Shown: positions 27,653 through 36,266, counted from the first letter of the stretch. The stretch: 64,000 nucleotides of DNA from Paracoccus sp. M683 (GCF_007096355.1 NZ_VKDF01000007.1:1-64000), one strand, 5' to 3'. Numbers and translations: made by a program. The notes: generated by a model not told the origin, from the letters alone.

Positions 27653-28956
27653 CCGATCACCGAGAAGCTGGAATTGGGGTTTACCACGCGCTTGCGGGAA
27701 TAGGTGCCAAGGTCGATCACCCGGTCGATCCGTTCCAGATGGAACGTCAGGGGATCGGCGTCATGGTCATGGCCCGCCTGACAGCGGGTCACGATATGCG
27801 CCATGATCTTGCCCACCACGGGGGCGTTCTTGAACTGGTTCCCGCTGGTCCCGCAGGCCATATAGAAACCGGGCAGGTCCGATGTGTCATAGATCGGCAG
27901 CCAGTCATCGCTGACATCATACATCGCGACGACCCCCTTGGCCTGACCGGGGATCGGCAGTTCAGGAAACCGCTGCGCCACGCGCATCACGTTCACCGTC
28001 CACTGATCGGTGAATTCCTGCAACAAGCTGTCAGGATCATCGACCCATTCGCGCGGATCGCATTGCGGATCGCCCGAGCCGATGCACATCACGCCGGGCG
28101 CCTCGGGGCGCGCATAGGTCTCGGTATCGCCATCGGAATAGACGTAGCCCTTGGCGCCGAAATCGAAATTCCGCGGGCCGGGGATATAGGCCACCTCTTG
28201 CCGGTTGGCGCGGGTGGATATGTTCATCCCCTCGACAACCCCCGCCATCGCGTTCAGCCGCGAGGACCACGGCCCGCCGGCATTGATCACCACCGGCGCG
28301 TCGATCTGCCGCCCGTCGGTCAGCGTCACGCCCGCCACCCGGCCATCCGCCTGCCGAACCTCGGCCACGGCGGCGCGGAACAGGAAGATTGCGCCGTGGG
28401 CCTCGGCGGCTTGCTTCAGGTTCTCGGCGGCAAGCTTGGGGTCGTTCACGAACCCGCCCTGAGGGAAAAACACCGCCCCCGCGATCTGCCCCCCGGTTGG
28501 TTCGCAAAAGCCATCATCCTCGGGGCGCTTGGGCGGGTAATAGGCCTGCACGTCGACGCCGGGCAGATAGTCGGCGATCCGCTCTGTCGGGACGTCCTCA
28601 TAGGGGCAACCGATATGGTCCATCATCTGCTTCACATGGACCAGATTCTTGTTTGCCGGCCCCTTGATGACCAGACAGCCGGTCTCGTTATAGCGGATCA
28701 GCGGCACGCCCTCGGGCAGCGCCACATGCGCCGCCCAATCGCGCCAGTAATGCCAGCCCTCATAGGCCAGCGCGCAGGATGCCTCGACCGAGTAATAGGT
28801 GCGGATGATCGCGCTGCTGGCCGAGGTCGACCCGGACCCCGCATCCGGCCCCTTGTCGATATTCAACGTGCGCCAGCCCAGCTTGGCCAGTTCAAAGGCG
28901 ATGGCGCTGCCTATGACGCCGGCACCGATGATGATGGCGTCATGGCGGTCAGGCAT
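27649..28956 (-). CDS. FAD-dependent oxidoreductase (DAO family, sarcosine-oxidase-beta-like)
   Basis: A 435-residue DAO-fold enzyme with the FAD-binding IIGAGVIGSAIAFELAKLG at residues about 7-25, GSTSASSAIIRTYYS, and a C-terminal dinucleotide-fold closure (GFYMACGTSGNQFKNAPVVG). Members oxidise secondary or tertiary amines or amino acids. ATG at 28956 lies eight bases inside the end of the upstream gene, and the stop overlaps the next ATG. No signal peptide. Expected to perform one oxidative step on the same substrate as the neighbouring dimethylglycine-dehydrogenase-type enzyme. Confidence 0.88.
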   Translation of the reverse strand: MPDRHDAIIIGAGVIGSAIAFELAKLGWRTLNIDKGPDAGSGSTSASSAIIRTYYSVEASCALAYEGWHYWRDWAAHVALPEGVPLIRYNETGCLVIKGPANKNLVHVKQMMDHIGCPYEDVPTERIADYLPGVDVQAYYPPKRPEDDGFCEPTGGQIAGAVFFPQGGFVNDPKLAAENLKQAAEAHGAIFLFRAAVAEVRQADGRVAGVTLTDGRQIDAPVVINAGGPWSSRLNAMAGVVEGMNISTRANRQEVAYIPGPRNFDFGAKGYVYSDGDTETYARPEAPGVMCIGSGDPQCDPREWVDDPDSLLQEFTDQWTVNVMRVAQRFPELPIPGQAKGVVAMYDVSDDWLPIYDTSDLPGFYMACGTSGNQFKNAPVVGKIMAHIVTRCQAGHDHDADPLTFHLERIDRVIDLGTYSRKRVVNPNSSFSVIG

Positions 28957-29644
28957 GTGCGGGCTCCTCGGCCGGATATTGTCCCATGGCCAGCAGGGCC
29001 GCGCGCAGCGCCGCGACCAGGTCGGGCGGGCTGTCCAGCCCCGTGGTGAAGAAAATCCCCGGCCGCGGCGCGGTCCAGCCGACGACCACCAGCCCCTGCG
29101 CGGCCGGTTCATAAGCCTGCGCCAGTTGCCAGCTGAGGCAGTCGATGGCCGCGATGTCGGCCTGCCCCTCGGCCACGGCGCGGATGGACGCGCGATGTGC
29201 ACCGGTCCACAGCACCCGTTCCGCCGACAGCGCGGCATCCTCGGCAATACCCAGCCAGCCCGAACGCGAATCGGGCTGGTTCGCGGCCCATGGCAGATGC
29301 TGGATGCCATCCGGTATCACCGCACGCTGACCCGGCTGCGCGGAAATGCCCTGGCGCATGATCAGCGCGGATCGGTAATAGATCCCTTCACCACCATGAA
29401 CGCCATCATAACTCCGCTGCGCCAGGATCTGCTGCGCGGTGCACATGCCAAGATCGACCGTGCCCCAGCAGCATTCGGTCATCACCGTCCGCCGGTCGCG
29501 CCAGATGGCAAGCAGGTCGTCCATCTCGACCGGGTGGCTAAGCTCGGGCAGGCCGGGGACGCGGGCGCGGATACCCTGCCAGAAGGCCAGCGTTTCCACG
29601 CGCACTTCGGGCCAGTCATACATCGGCAGGGCGGCCGCGCTCAT
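28949..29644 (-). CDS. PhnD-like periplasmic-binding-fold protein without signal peptide
   Basis: A 231-residue protein of the phosphonate/phosphate-binding (PF12974-like) fold: start MSAAALPMYDWPEV, then TECCWGTVDLGMCTAQ and GQADIAAIDCLSWQLAQ, the usual lobes. True PhnD receptors are exported, but this one has no hydrophobic signal and is embedded by two overlaps between a desaturase-like and an FAD enzyme gene. It is therefore probably a cytosolic ligand-binding or accessory protein. ATG 29644 overlaps the desaturase stop (ATGA); the open frame upstream of it lies within the desaturase gene. Confidence 0.75.
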   Translation of the reverse strand: MSAAALPMYDWPEVRVETLAFWQGIRARVPGLPELSHPVEMDDLLAIWRDRRTVMTECCWGTVDLGMCTAQQILAQRSYDGVHGGEGIYYRSALIMRQGISAQPGQRAVIPDGIQHLPWAANQPDSRSGWLGIAEDAALSAERVLWTGAHRASIRAVAEGQADIAAIDCLSWQLAQAYEPAAQGLVVVGWTAPRPGIFFTTGLDSPPDLVAALRAALLAMGQYPAEEPAHA

Positions 29645-30534
29645 GGCTGCGGCCCTTGGCGATAAAGGGCGGGATGTTCGACGGGTTCCTTCCGATGAAC
29701 CGCATGCGCGCGAAACAGCGCCCAATAGTTGCGATAGACATAGCCCTGATTCAGCGCCAGCCATTCATCGCGATGTTCGCGATACAGCGCCGCCAGCCGA
29801 TACCAGGGTGCACCCGGCCGCTTGTGATGGACGACATGCAGATTGTTGTTCAGAAACAGCAGCGAAAGCGGCGAGCGTTCGACGATCAGCGTGCGCCCGT
29901 CCGGGGTCTCGTGCCAGCGATGCTCGGCAAAGGTGCGGATGGAAATCAGCGCAAGGCTGCCCCAGACCACGACAAGCACATACAGCCAGACCGGAATGCC
30001 CCACCAGACCAGCGCCACAATCACCGGCAGGCATCCCAGCAGGTTCAGCACCCATGCCAGCCGCACGCCGGGACCATCGGCGGCAATCGCCCGCGCCTCG
30101 GCACGCAGAAAGGCCACGCCACCCAGCCACGGCCCCAGCACCATCCGCCCCAGCAGCGTATTGTTCACGTGCAACAGCCCGCGCAACCATGCGGGCATCC
30201 GGCGATAGTGCCACGCAGCCTTGTAATAGCTTTCGGGATCTTCGAAGGGATCGGTCAGCCGCGCGTCATTGTGATGCTTCAGATGCGTCTCGCGATAGCG
30301 GCGATAGGGCCAGATCAAGCCCAGATTCACGCCCACCAGCGCCTCGTTCAGCAAGCGGCTGCGCGTTGGATGACCATGCAGGTTCTCATGGACAAGCGAG
30401 GAATGCATGGCCGCGCAAATCGTCATCAGCAGCAAGGCCAAGACCGGATAGGCAGGCCACAAAGCCGCGCCAGCCACGATCCACAGCCCGTATGTGATGA
30501 CGGTCAAAGCGACCGTAGGCCATTCGACCCGCAT
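29641..30534 (-). CDS. Membrane fatty-acid-desaturase-fold di-iron protein
   Basis: A 297-residue integral membrane protein with the histidine clusters of the desaturase/hydroxylase fold: HENLHGH (49-55), HLKHH (84-88), EHRWHE and NLHVVHH near 220-240. These would bind two irons and use O2. Hydrophobic pairs lie at 8-43 and about 165-200. The annotated function of the family is lipid desaturation, but this member heads an operon of amine oxidoreductases, so hydroxylation of a small quaternary amine is equally plausible. Two ATGs at 30537 and 30534; the second has better spacing from AAGGAG. Confidence 0.82.
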   Translation of the reverse strand: MRVEWPTVALTVITYGLWIVAGAALWPAYPVLALLLMTICAAMHSSLVHENLHGHPTRSRLLNEALVGVNLGLIWPYRRYRETHLKHHNDARLTDPFEDPESYYKAAWHYRRMPAWLRGLLHVNNTLLGRMVLGPWLGGVAFLRAEARAIAADGPGVRLAWVLNLLGCLPVIVALVWWGIPVWLYVLVVVWGSLALISIRTFAEHRWHETPDGRTLIVERSPLSLLFLNNNLHVVHHKRPGAPWYRLAALYREHRDEWLALNQGYVYRNYWALFRAHAVHRKEPVEHPALYRQGPQP

Positions 30535-30607
30535 CATGTCTCCTTGCTCAATGGGGAAATTGTGCGAAGGCGCAGGCGGTGCCGCAAGCGGATTATCGTC
30601 ACAAAAG

Positions 30608-30633
30608 GCGTGATTTGTTTTCAAAAGTCACGC
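30608..30633. promoter_or_regulatory. Inverted repeat in the divergent desaturase/XRE promoter region
   Basis: GCGTGA (30608-30613) and TCACGC (30628-30633) are perfect arms 14 bp apart in the 127-bp gap between the divergent genes. Read on the minus strand it contains GTGACTTTT-N3-AACA-N-AT, which recurs upstream of the methyltransferase gene at 31486. Likely operator of the adjacent XRE regulator; binding is inferred. Confidence 0.6.
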
Positions 30634-30661
30634 TATGCTGCGGAAAATAACAGGACTGCCG

Positions 30662-31489
30662 ATGGACAAGCGCAATACATCCGAAACCTTTCGCCAGCGC
30701 CTGCAACAGCTGCAAGCGCAAAGCGGGCTGTCGCAATCCGGCTTTGCCGCCCGCATCGGCATCGACCGATCCGCCCTGTCACAACTGCTGTCCGGGCGAG
30801 AGGTGCGGCTGCCCCGCGCAGAAACACTGGTCGCGCTGGCGGCCCGTTTCAATGTTTCGACCGACTGGCTTCTGGGGCTTGCGGCCGATCCGTCGATCGC
30901 CTCGGAAACCATGGACCGCACGGAAATCCAGCCAAGCGACGGCCATGCGGATCCGGCGCTGATCCAGCAGTGGCATCAGGAAACCTTGGGGCAAAAGGTG
31001 CGGTCCGTGCCTTCACGCCTGCCTGCGATGCTGCGCACCGGTGATGTGATCGCCTTTGAAACCGCGAACCGCCCAGGTGCGCTGGAACGTGCGAAGGCGC
31101 TGACGGCCTTTCAACTGGGCCATGCCCGGCAGCCCGAATCCGACATGGAAATGTGCGTGTCGGTTCAGCGGATGCAGGAATTCGCCGTCGGGGCGGGCCT
31201 GTGGTATGGCCTGCCCAAGGATACGCGGCGCGCGCAATTGCGGCATATGGCCGATTTGATCGACGAGATGTATCCCAGCTTTCGGCTGTATCTTTATGAC
31301 GGGCTCAGCGGTTATCTGCTGCCGCAGATCCTGTTCGGCTATCAGCGGGCGGCAATCTTTGCGGGCGATATCTACCTGATGATCCGTGCCCGCCAGACCA
31401 TCCGCGACCTGGTGCGCGGCTTTGACGGGCAGGTGCGGGCGGCACGGATTCACGCGCATGAGACCGGGGACTTTCTGCGCAGTCTGTGA
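30662..31489 (+). CDS. XRE-family transcriptional regulator of the amine-catabolism cluster
   Basis: A 275-residue protein with an N-terminal Cro/C1 helix-turn-helix (residues about 10-65: LSQSGFAARIGIDRSALSQLL) and a large C-terminal domain of no recognised family, probably a sensor. ATG 30662 has AGGA seven bases upstream; an earlier in-frame ATG at 30635 lies within the inverted repeat. It sits between the divergent desaturase operon and the methyltransferase gene, with similar sequence motifs on both sides, which suggests autoregulation and control of both arms. Confidence 0.85.
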   Translation: MDKRNTSETFRQRLQQLQAQSGLSQSGFAARIGIDRSALSQLLSGREVRLPRAETLVALAARFNVSTDWLLGLAADPSIASETMDRTEIQPSDGHADPALIQQWHQETLGQKVRSVPSRLPAMLRTGDVIAFETANRPGALERAKALTAFQLGHARQPESDMEMCVSVQRMQEFAVGAGLWYGLPKDTRRAQLRHMADLIDEMYPSFRLYLYDGLSGYLLPQILFGYQRAAIFAGDIYLMIRARQTIRDLVRGFDGQVRAARIHAHETGDFLRSL

Positions 31490-31504
31490 CTTTTCACAAC
31501 AGAT
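31486..31504 (+). promoter_or_regulatory. Second copy of the GTGACTTTT...AACA motif, upstream of mttB-like gene
   Basis: GTGACTTTTCACAACAGAT at 31486-31504 shares GTGACTTTT, AACA and AT, in the same spacing, with the minus-strand reading of 30613-30632. It overlaps the XRE stop codon and lies 77 bases before the methyltransferase ATG. It contains the short palindromic element GTGA...TCAC. Candidate second operator. Confidence 0.5.
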
Positions 31505-31580
31505 GTGCTGTCCAGATACCCGATTGCACGATACCCGCCCCCGGCGCGATCATCGGGCGGCAATCATCGGGACGGCCGCC

Positions 31581-33119
31581 ATGAACGAACCAATGCACGC
31601 CCGCCGCGGCCGCCGCGCCCCTCGCAAGCCCGGCGCGTTGGAACAGATGCCCTGGCGCATTCCGCTGAACCTTGATGCCCCGACCCAGCCCATCGACCAG
31701 GCCGGGGTTCAGGCGATTCATCAGGGCGTCATGGCGATCCTGCGCGATATCGGCATCGAGTTCCTGAACGACGAGGCGCTGACGCTGTTCCGTCAGGCGG
31801 GCTGCATCGTCCAGGGCCAGAATGTCCGCATGGACGAGGATTTCGTGACCGAGATGCTGGCCCGTGCGCCCGGCCCCTTCACGATGACGCCCCGCAACCC
31901 CAAGCGGCAGGTGACCATCGGTGGCAAGCATATGGTTTTCATCAATGTCAGCTCGCCACCGAACAGCTGGGACATGCTGCGCGGCAAGCGGCCTGGCGAT
32001 TTCGATACCTTCCGCGATTTCATGAAGCTGACGCAGTTCTTCAACTGCATCCATATCGCGGGCGGCTATCCGGTGGAACCGATCGACATCCACCCCTCGG
32101 TCCGGCATCTGGACTGCCTTTTTGAAAAGCTGACCCTGACCGACAAGGTCGTCCACGCCTATTCCCTTGGCCGCGAGCGGGTCGAGGACGTGATGGAGAT
32201 GACCCGCATCGCCGGCGGCCTGACGGACGAGGCGTTCCGCGCGCGGGCGCATATGTATACGAATATCAACTCGGTCAGCCCGCTGAAGCATGATTTCCCG
32301 ATGATCGACGGGGCGCTGCGTTGCGCCCGTGCCGGGCAGGCGGTGATCGTGACGCCCTTCACGCTGGCCGGCGCGATGGCTCCGGTCACGCTGGCGGGTG
32401 CGGTGGCGCTGTCTTTGGCCGAGGGGCTGTCGGCGATTGCCCTGTTGCAATATGCGGCGCCGGGCTGTCCGGTGGGCTTTGGCACCTTCACCAGCAATGT
32501 GGACATGAAATCCGGCGCGCCGGCTTTCGGCACGCCGGAATATATGCGCGCGACCCAGATCAGCGGGCAGATGGCGCGGTTCTATAACCTGCCCTTGCGG
32601 TCCTCGGGCGTCTGCACGGCGAATATTCCCGATGCGCAGGCGATGTGGGAAACCAGCAACAGCCTTTGGGCCGCCGTGCAATCGGGGACCAATATGGTCT
32701 ATCATGCGGCGGGCTGGCTGGAGGGCGGGCTGATCGCCAGCCCCGAGAAATTCGTGCTGGATTGCGAGGTCTTGCAGATGATCCAGCGCTATATGGAGCC
32801 GGTCCTGACCCAGACCACGCCCGACGATATCGCGCTGGACGCCATCGCCGAGGTCGGGCCGAACGGCCATTACTTCGGCTGCGCCCATACGCAGGAACGC
32901 TATACCGAGGCCTTCTATTCGCCCATCGCATCCGACTGGCGCAATTTCGAGGCCTGGGAACTGGCCGGCGCCGAGGACAGCATCGCCCGCGCCCACCGCA
33001 TTTCCCGCGAGATCATTGACAATTTCACCCCGCCCCCGATGGACGAGGCCATTCGCGACGAACTGGCCGATTTCGTCGCACGTCGCAAGGCCGAGGGCGG
33101 CGCGCCGACCGATTTCTGA
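31581..33119 (+). CDS. MttB-superfamily methyltransferase, non-pyrrolysine type
   Basis: A 512-residue protein of the trimethylamine methyltransferase (MttB) superfamily, recognisable from the N-terminal AIHQGVMAILRDIGIEFLND and the barrel segments TLAGAMAPVTLAGAVALSLAE and VQSGTNMVYHAAGWLEGGL. There is no in-frame amber codon, so it is not the pyrrolysine form that acts on trimethylamine. Non-Pyl members demethylate glycine betaine, proline betaine, carnitine and similar compounds. No cognate corrinoid protein gene is adjacent. ATG 31581 follows a 91-bp gap bearing the motif at 31486. Followed after five bases by the GMC gene. Confidence 0.9.
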   Translation: MNEPMHARRGRRAPRKPGALEQMPWRIPLNLDAPTQPIDQAGVQAIHQGVMAILRDIGIEFLNDEALTLFRQAGCIVQGQNVRMDEDFVTEMLARAPGPFTMTPRNPKRQVTIGGKHMVFINVSSPPNSWDMLRGKRPGDFDTFRDFMKLTQFFNCIHIAGGYPVEPIDIHPSVRHLDCLFEKLTLTDKVVHAYSLGRERVEDVMEMTRIAGGLTDEAFRARAHMYTNINSVSPLKHDFPMIDGALRCARAGQAVIVTPFTLAGAMAPVTLAGAVALSLAEGLSAIALLQYAAPGCPVGFGTFTSNVDMKSGAPAFGTPEYMRATQISGQMARFYNLPLRSSGVCTANIPDAQAMWETSNSLWAAVQSGTNMVYHAAGWLEGGLIASPEKFVLDCEVLQMIQRYMEPVLTQTTPDDIALDAIAEVGPNGHYFGCAHTQERYTEAFYSPIASDWRNFEAWELAGAEDSIARAHRISREIIDNFTPPPMDEAIRDELADFVARRKAEGGAPTDF

Positions 33120-33124
33120 CCGTC

Positions 33125-34738
33125 ATGCAGGGGGATTGGGACCATATCATCGTGGGCGCAGGGTCGTCGGGCTGCGTGCTGGCGGCGCGGCTGGCCCAGG
33201 CCGGCCGACGGGTGCTGCTGCTAGAGGCCGGGGGCGATGACCGGCGGCTATTCGTGCAGATGCCGCTTGGCTATGGCAAGTTGTTCATGGATCCGGCGGT
33301 CAACTGGAACTATGCGGCCCAGCCTGATCCGGGGCTGCTGGGCAATCGTGATCATTGGCCGCGCGGGCGGCTGCTGGGCGGGTCGTCCTCCATCAACGCG
33401 ATGGTCTGGATCCGGGGGCATCCGGGGGATTACGACGATTGGGCGACGGCGGGTGCGACCGGGTGGGGCTGGTCGGATGTGCTGCCGGCCTTCCGCGCGC
33501 TGGAGGATAATCAGGCCGGTGCGGATGAATGGCGGGGCGCGGGCGGGCCGCTGCATGTCGCGGCCTGCCGGGATGGCCTGCACCCGCTGACCCGCGCTTT
33601 CCTGACGGCTGCGGGGCAGGCCGGACTGGCGCAGAACGCCGATTTCAACGGTGCGACGATGGCGGGCGTCGGCACCTATCAGCAGACCGTGGCAGGCGGG
33701 CGCAGGAACAGCACGGCACGGGCCTTTCTGCGCCCGGCCCTGCGCCGCCACCGGGGGCTGAAGGTGGTCACCGGTGCCATGGTCACGCGCGTGCTGATCC
33801 GCGATGGCCGGGCCGTGGGTGTCGATTATTGCCGCGCGGGCCAGACGGATCAGGCAGTGGCCGGCGAGGTGATACTGTCGGGCGGGGCGATCAACACGCC
33901 GCAACTGCTGATGCTGTCCGGCATCGGACCGGGGGCGCATCTGCACGCGATGGGGCTGCCCGTGCTGGTCGACAATCCCAATGTCGGCGCGCATCTCAGC
34001 GATCATCAGGGCATCAACTATACATGGCGTGCCACGATCCCCAGCCTGAACGACCTGCTGCGGCCGTGGTGGGGCAAGCTGCGCGTCGGGATCGAGTGGC
34101 TGGCCCTGCGGCGCGGCGTTCTGGCCCGCTCGATCAACCATGCGGGCGGGTTCTTCCGCACGGATCCGGGCCGGGACAGGCCGAACATGCAACTGTATTT
34201 TCAGGCCTTCTCGACCCTGCTGCCACGGGCGGGCGAACGCCCGGTGCTGACGCCCGACCCGTTTTCAGGCTTTTCCATCGGGCTGTCGAATTGCCGGCCT
34301 TTGTCTCGCGGACGGATCGAATTGGCCTCGGCCGATCCTTTTTCTCACCCGGCAATCACAGCCAATGCCTTTTCGCGAACAGAAGATGTGGCCGAGATGC
34401 TGGCGGCGGTAAAGATGCTGCGCCATATCGCCGCCCAGCCCGCGATGCGGCCCCTGATCGCCGAGGAACTGCGCCCCGGCCCCGATGTGCAGGATGACGA
34501 TGCGCTGATCCATGATGTCCGCGCACGATCCGGCACCGTCTATCACCCCTGCTGCACGGCCCGGATGGGTGGCGATCCGGCAAGGTCGGTGCTGGATGCG
34601 GCGCTGCATGTGCGCGGAGTTCAGGGGTTGCGGGTCTGTGATGCGTCCGCTTTTCCCAGCCTGCCGGGCGGCAATATCAATGCGGCAGCGATCCTGATGG
34701 GGTGGCGCGGGGCTGATATGGTGCTGGGGCGTGCCTAG
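33125..34738 (+). CDS. GMC-family FAD-dependent alcohol/choline dehydrogenase
   Basis: A 537-residue GMC oxidoreductase: IIVGAGSSGCVLAARLAQAG at 9-28, LEAGG, RGRLLGGSSSINAMVWIRG (GMC signature 1), GAINTPQLLMLSGIG (signature 2), the catalytic-His region GTVYHPCCTARMG and the closing SLPGGNINAAAILMG. The active-site stretch is unusual: choline dehydrogenases have YHPVGTCRMG, whereas here two cysteines follow the His-Pro pair. Function in the cluster may be oxidation of a hydroxylated or choline-like intermediate. Five bases from the methyltransferase stop. Confidence 0.88.
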   Translation: MQGDWDHIIVGAGSSGCVLAARLAQAGRRVLLLEAGGDDRRLFVQMPLGYGKLFMDPAVNWNYAAQPDPGLLGNRDHWPRGRLLGGSSSINAMVWIRGHPGDYDDWATAGATGWGWSDVLPAFRALEDNQAGADEWRGAGGPLHVAACRDGLHPLTRAFLTAAGQAGLAQNADFNGATMAGVGTYQQTVAGGRRNSTARAFLRPALRRHRGLKVVTGAMVTRVLIRDGRAVGVDYCRAGQTDQAVAGEVILSGGAINTPQLLMLSGIGPGAHLHAMGLPVLVDNPNVGAHLSDHQGINYTWRATIPSLNDLLRPWWGKLRVGIEWLALRRGVLARSINHAGGFFRTDPGRDRPNMQLYFQAFSTLLPRAGERPVLTPDPFSGFSIGLSNCRPLSRGRIELASADPFSHPAITANAFSRTEDVAEMLAAVKMLRHIAAQPAMRPLIAEELRPGPDVQDDDALIHDVRARSGTVYHPCCTARMGGDPARSVLDAALHVRGVQGLRVCDASAFPSLPGGNINAAAILMGWRGADMVLGRA

Positions 34739-34754
34739 AACCGGCCCCTAGCAC
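34721..34754. terminator. Hairpin spanning both stop codons of the convergent GMC and enolase-superfamily genes
   Basis: GTGCTGGGGC (34721-34730) pairs with GCCCCTAGCAC (34744-34754) with a single bulged base, enclosing the nine-base gap between the two stops. No T-run on either side. Probably a shared 3'-end structure. Confidence 0.45.
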
Positions 34755-35995
34755 TGGTCGTCATCCCTCGGCGCGCCGCCACCAAAGGGCTGGCCACCAC
34801 GCGGATCGGGCGGATCCTGCTGCATTTGCAGATGCAGGTCATCGCCGCGATAGGGGTGGGCCGTGATCACATCCATGTCGATCTCGATCCCCAGGCCCGG
34901 CGCATCGGGCACCTGGATGAACCCGTCCTGCCAGCGCAGCGAATCATTGCCGATCAACTGGCGGTGGAAATCGCCGCCTGTGCCGATCGTCTCGATCATC
35001 AGAAGGTTCGGGATCACCGCGCCCAGCTGCACGCTGGCGGCCCATTCGACCGGGCCGCAATACAGATGTGGCGCGATCTGCACGCCATAGATCTCGGCGG
35101 CGGCTGCGATCTTGCGCACCTCCCATATGCCACCGGCGCGGCCGATGGCGGGTTGCAGCACACCCGCAGCACCGGCCCGCAGGATCGGCGCAAATTCCCA
35201 CCGGGTCGTCAGCCTTTCGCCGGTCGCCACCGGAATGCTGGTGGCCCGCGCGACCTGCGCCATGGCGGGCACGTCATCGGGGGGGACGGGTTCCTCGAAC
35301 CACAGCGGGCGCAGCGGTTCCAGCGCCCTGGCCAGCCGGATCGCGCCCGAGGGTGTGAACTGCCCATGCGTGCCGAACAGCAGATCGGCGCGGTCGCCCA
35401 CTGCCTGCCGGATCGCCGTCGCGATGGCGACCGAACGGCCGATGTCGGCCAGCGAGGGTTGATGCCCGCCCCGGATCGTATAGGGGCCGGCGGGGTCGAA
35501 TTTCAGCGCCGTGAACCCCTGCTGGACCATGCGGGCGGCCTGTCTGGCATGGGCATCCGCATCGGCCCAGAAATCCGGCGTCCGGTCGCCCGGACCGGGA
35601 TAGATATAGGAATAGCTGCGCAGCCGGTCATTGACCTTGCCGCCCAGAAGCGCATGCACAGGACGCCCGCGCGCCTTGCCCAGGATGTCCCAGCAGGCGA
35701 TCTCCAGCCCCGAAAAGGCACCCATCACCGTCAGGTCCGGCCGCTGCGTGAAACCGGCGGAATAGGCCCGGCGGAACATCATCTCGATCTGTTCGGGGTT
35801 TTCGCCCTGCATATGGCGGGCAAAGACATCCTGGATCACCGCGCGCATGGCGGCGGGGCCCACGGATGCGGCATAGACCTCGCCCCAGCCGTGAATGCCG
35901 GTATCGGTCGTCAGGCGCACAAGGGTGAAATAGCGCCCGCCCCAACCCGGTGGCGGGGTGCCGACAACGAAGATCTCGCAAGCTTCAAGGCGCAT
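34748..35995 (-). CDS. Enolase-superfamily (mandelate racemase/muconate lactonizing) dehydratase-like enzyme
   Basis: A 415-residue MR/MLE-type enzyme. The N-terminal capping domain includes RLTTDTGIHGWGEVYA; barrel features are FTALKFDPAGPYT, LLFGTHGQFTPSGAIRLA, LWFEEPVPPDD, VATGERL and the C-terminal APHLYCGPVEWAASVQ. GTHGQ occupies the place of the first metal-ligand Asp in many members, as in an uncharacterised sugar-acid dehydratase-like subgroup. ATG 35995 is chosen by homology of MRLEACEIF; another ATG at 36025 is possible and neither has a strong Shine-Dalgarno. Substrate unknown, possibly a sugar acid. Confidence 0.85.
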   Translation of the reverse strand: MRLEACEIFVVGTPPPGWGGRYFTLVRLTTDTGIHGWGEVYAASVGPAAMRAVIQDVFARHMQGENPEQIEMMFRRAYSAGFTQRPDLTVMGAFSGLEIACWDILGKARGRPVHALLGGKVNDRLRSYSYIYPGPGDRTPDFWADADAHARQAARMVQQGFTALKFDPAGPYTIRGGHQPSLADIGRSVAIATAIRQAVGDRADLLFGTHGQFTPSGAIRLARALEPLRPLWFEEPVPPDDVPAMAQVARATSIPVATGERLTTRWEFAPILRAGAAGVLQPAIGRAGGIWEVRKIAAAAEIYGVQIAPHLYCGPVEWAASVQLGAVIPNLLMIETIGTGGDFHRQLIGNDSLRWQDGFIQVPDAPGLGIEIDMDVITAHPYRGDDLHLQMQQDPPDPRGGQPFGGGAPRDDDQC

Positions 35996-36047
35996 GAGCG
36001 GCAGATTGCGCCGCTGCCCCCGCATTGTCTAGGGGCAAGTCCGCCGC

Positions 36048-36266
36048 CTAAAGCAGGTGGCGCAAGCGGGTATGGATCAGCGGAATGATCAGCCAGACCA
36101 TCGCAATGACGATGATGGGAACAAGGATCAATGTCCGCAGAAACAGCGGCCATCCCTCGGTCAGTGGCGTCAGGATCATCAGCCCGACCGTGACCAGCGG
36201 ATAGACAAAGGCAAAGACAAGCAAGGCAAAGCGGATGCGTGACGGTTGCACGGCAGAGGCGGACAT
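36048..36266 (-). CDS. Small two-helix membrane protein, DUF2798-like
   Basis: A 72-residue protein with two hydrophobic helices (FALLVFAFVYPLVTVGLMIL and TLILVPIIVIAMVWLIIPLI) separated by a short loop, as in DUF2798. Function unknown. It is divergent from a TetR regulator gene across 78 bp that carries two operator-like inverted repeats, so it is probably the regulator's target. Confidence 0.75.
   Translation of the reverse strand: MSASAVQPSRIRFALLVFAFVYPLVTVGLMILTPLTEGWPLFLRTLILVPIIVIAMVWLIIPLIHTRLRHLL

Noticed and set aside
24953..27703. 916-codon plus-strand frame opposite the dimethylglycine-dehydrogenase-type gene
   Set aside because: The minus-strand protein has an unmistakable FAD and GcvT fold; the plus-strand frame has no start signal or family.
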